Of a stretch of 16,649 bases of DNA, positions 15,508 to 16,649 are shown one piece after another. Origin of the DNA: Candidatus Brocadiales bacterium (GTDB lineage Bacteria > Planctomycetota > Brocadiia > Brocadiales > Bathyanammoxibiaceae); contig JAUQZZ010000023.1 of NCBI GenBank assembly GCA_030586765.1, positions 1-16,649 on the forward strand, in the 5' to 3' direction. A model generated the notes under the pieces. The model searched no databases. It was not told the DNA's origin and saw only the letters and a list, made by a program, of their open reading frames with translations. Numbering within the stretch: position 1 is the first letter of the stretch; every line of letters begins with the position of its first letter. The translations under genes were made by a program, and so were the position numbers.

Positions 15508-15582
15508 AATAATCGAGACCTTGCGAAAGGGACGCTAAACAGCATACTGAAACAAGCAGGCCTTAAGGAAGAAAAACGATAA
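15508..15582 (+). pseudogene. hicA toxin remnant (C-terminal codons only)
   Basis: The frame ending at TAA 15580-15582 reads GTLNSILKQAGLKEEKR at its end, preceded by RDLAK. This matches the C-terminus of HicA mRNA interferases (KDLxxGTLxSILxQAGL). A TGA at 15502-15504 inside the repeat closes the frame, there is no start codon, and no HicA N-terminus is seen between asd and the repeat. It ends 2 nt before hicB, the usual hicA-hicB spacing. The front of the gene, including the double-stranded-RNA-binding part, is lost. Confidence 0.75.
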
Positions 15583-15584
15583 GG

Positions 15585-15830
15585 ATGAAGACGTACCCGA
15601 TTATTATTGAGAAAGCCAACAGTAACTACTCTGCTTATTGTCCTGATTTACCAGGATGTGTGGCCACAGGAGTTACCGTACGCGAAGTCAAAAAGAATAT
15701 GAAGGAGGCAATAGAACTACATATTCAGGGCCTTAAAGAGGATGGGCTTCCTATACCAAGACCTTCCACAGGGGTTGTTTATTTAGAAGTCGAGACCTCT
15801 GCAAAAGTGTCGTTTTATGGAGTCCAGTAG
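15585..15830 (+). CDS. hicB: HicB family antitoxin (toxin partner degraded)
   Basis: An 81-residue HicB-like antitoxin that would neutralise the HicA mRNA interferase. The HicB core is visible: an N-terminal strand (YPIIIEKA), YSAYCPDLPGCVATG at 15-29, TVREVKKNMKEAIELHI at 31-47 (helix) and GLPIPRP at 54-60. No separate DNA-binding domain follows, as is usual for short HicB proteins. The start ATG is 2 nt after the stop of the hicA remnant. With the toxin broken, this antitoxin is an orphan. It might persist by chance or buffer other HicA toxins in the cell. Confidence 0.88.
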   Translation: MKTYPIIIEKANSNYSAYCPDLPGCVATGVTVREVKKNMKEAIELHIQGLKEDGLPIPRPSTGVVYLEVETSAKVSFYGVQ

Positions 15831-15841
15831 GAGAACCCTCT

Positions 15842-15890
15842 GTAGGACGGGCATCTTGCCCGTCTAGAGCGGGCGAGACGCCCGCTCTAC
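15842..15890. repeat. REP doublet (GTAG...CTAC)
   Basis: GTAG (15842-15845) precedes hairpin GACGGGCA/TGCCCGTC (15846-15864). A second hairpin AGAGCGGGCG/CGCCCGCTCT (15866-15888) ends in CTAC (15887-15890). Two GTAG-headed REPs face each other, the layout known as a BIME. It lies directly downstream of the first hicB and may limit read-through. Confidence 0.8.
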
Positions 15891-15893
15891 CCA

Positions 15894-15911
15894 GTTTTTC
15901 AGAGGTCTCAA
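15894..15911 (+). repeat. 18-bp direct repeat, copy 2
   Basis: Identical to 13229-13246 (GTTTTTCAGAGGTCTCAA). It starts 4 bp after the REP doublet, which suggests it may be a preferred REP landing sequence or part of a larger mobile unit. Confidence 0.7.
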
Positions 15912-15953
15912 GTCACCATCTAGTCTTCTTACTCAGTAAGAAAAGATACACAA

Positions 15954-16226
15954 ATGAACATCCATCTTGAATATCGGGTCGAAGTCTTTGAGGAGGATGG
16001 GCAATACGTAGCCCTCTGCCCCGAGCTTAACGTATCCAGTTTTGGTGATTCCGTGGAGGAAGCTAAAAGGGCTTTACAAGAGGCGGTTGCGCTTTTCCTT
16101 GAGGAGTGCGAGTCTATGGGAACTTTGCACGAAGTACTTTCGGAGGCAGGATTTACACCTGACCCAGACCAGCCATCGCATTGGAGATGTAGGAAACCTG
16201 TCTTGACAGAACGGGCTACTTTATAA
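15954..16226 (+). CDS. Second HicB-like antitoxin
   Basis: A 90-residue HicB-like protein of a different subtype from the one at 15585. The core is YRVEVFEEDGQYVALCPELN at 7-26, then VSSFGDSVEEAKRALQEAV (27-45), with the helix extended to about 52. The second half (TLHEVLSEAGF) and a charged tail follow. In this subtype hicB normally precedes hicA, and a degraded hicA-like frame does follow after 9 nt. No strong Shine-Dalgarno is visible. As with the first hicB, the cognate toxin appears to be lost. Confidence 0.8.
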   Translation: MNIHLEYRVEVFEEDGQYVALCPELNVSSFGDSVEEAKRALQEAVALFLEECESMGTLHEVLSEAGFTPDPDQPSHWRCRKPVLTERATL

Positions 16227-16235
16227 CGGCCTCCA

Positions 16236-16349
16236 GATGCCTCAAGGCAAGATCGTCCTGTCCATTACAAGAAGCTCATTAAGTTTGAAGGTTTATTTGT
16301 AAGTGCTATACCTAAAAATCAAAGATGGAAAATACCAGTGATACGATAG
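16236..16349 (+). pseudogene. Possible hicA toxin remnant with frameshift and internal deletion
   Basis: ATG 16236-16238 begins MPQGK in one frame. In another frame, from 16257, the sequence reads PVHYKKLIKFEGLFV and later KIPVIR before TAG 16347-16349. PVHYKKLIKxFE is the classic start of HicA proteins that follow this HicB subtype, normally in frame after MPxxR. The frame break, the short length (about 35 codons against 70-80) and the missing GSH core indicate a pseudogene. Its end overlaps the ATPase start by 25 nt. Confidence 0.5.
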
Positions 16350-16649
16350 TAGTAAACAGAAATGAAAGAACCCTTCGCAATGGGTTGGTATTACCCAACA
16401 AAAATCTAAATATATTCATCGGGCCTAACAACTCAGGGAAAAGTAATATTTTGATGTACATTAATACACATTTCGCAGATTCTTATTACATTTCTCCTCA
16501 GCGTCTTCACGTTTCAGACACTATCCCAATAATACAAGATATTATGCAATCTTTTAACCAAAGTAGGGACCAACGAAAAACAAAACAAGCTGGAAACTCA
16601 GAAATACCTGGGCCCGACCCCACACAAGAACTCGCTACCTTAGATAAGA
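16325..16649 (+). CDS. P-loop ATPase, N-terminal part, runs off the window
   Basis: The frame from ATG 16325-16327 stays open for 108 codons to the window edge. A Walker A motif GPNNSGKS (33-40) follows a hydrophobic strand (LNIFIG), preceded by NGLVLPNKN. This N-terminal layout is typical of SMC/RecF/OLD-type AAA ATPases, including those in defence systems such as Gabija, Septu and retron-associated proteins. YYISPQR at 54-60 would sit before the Q-loop/lid region. The partner, Walker B and any nuclease domain lie outside the window. The gene is visibly AT-richer than the metabolic genes, with AAT, ATA, AAA and CAA codons common, which suggests a different origin. The Shine-Dalgarno is weak. 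Confidence 0.75.
   Translation, partial: MENTSDTIVVNRNERTLRNGLVLPNKNLNIFIGPNNSGKSNILMYINTHFADSYYISPQRLHVSDTIPIIQDIMQSFNQSRDQRKTKQAGNSEIPGPDPTQELATLDK

Overview
The window carries a bacterial chromosome segment of medium GC with short intergenic gaps, leftward and rightward gene blocks, and many small palindromic repeats. No rRNA, tRNA or CRISPR array is visible. The gene mix (squalene-hopene cyclase, HpnH, an RNase HII-like protein beginning with DEAGYGP, a four-helix-bundle S23-type gene, GTAG-headed REP repeats) resembles what is seen in Planctomycetota, perhaps the Brocadiia side. That placement is an inference from protein flavour only.

Left block (1-2012, minus strand): a nucleoside phosphorylase-fold protein, purE and the N-terminal two thirds of mtnA form a tight leftward operon. 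The nucleosidase is best read as HpnG-like because of its neighbours, with MTA/SAH nucleosidase as the alternative. Middle left (2360-6453, plus strand): a 1030-residue lipoprotein, with a LecA-like lectin domain followed by a nucleotide pyrophosphatase/phosphodiesterase domain, lies 5 nt upstream of hpnH. Convergent to this is shc (6613-8649), which has its own promoter. Shc makes the hopane ring, HpnH adds an adenosyl group and HpnG removes adenine, so the first C35 hopanoid side-chain steps may all be encoded within 8 kb.

Histidine block (9181-12820, minus strand): a FlgT-C-like small gene, hisD, hisC and hisB run leftward from a promoter with perfect consensus hexamers. A REP cluster separates hisC from hisB. 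A four-helix-bundle gene framed by inverted G-rich heptad repeats is wedged between hisB and shc.

Right part (12851-16649, mostly plus strand): a repeat-packed gap, a divergent RNase HII-like protein, asd, then two HicB antitoxin genes. Each HicB gene sits beside a broken hicA toxin remnant. At the right edge an AT-richer P-loop ATPase begins and runs off the window; it may mark the start of an accessory or defence region.

REP-like elements, double hairpins and other inverted repeats occupy most intergenic gaps, including one that has apparently replaced the front of a hicA gene.
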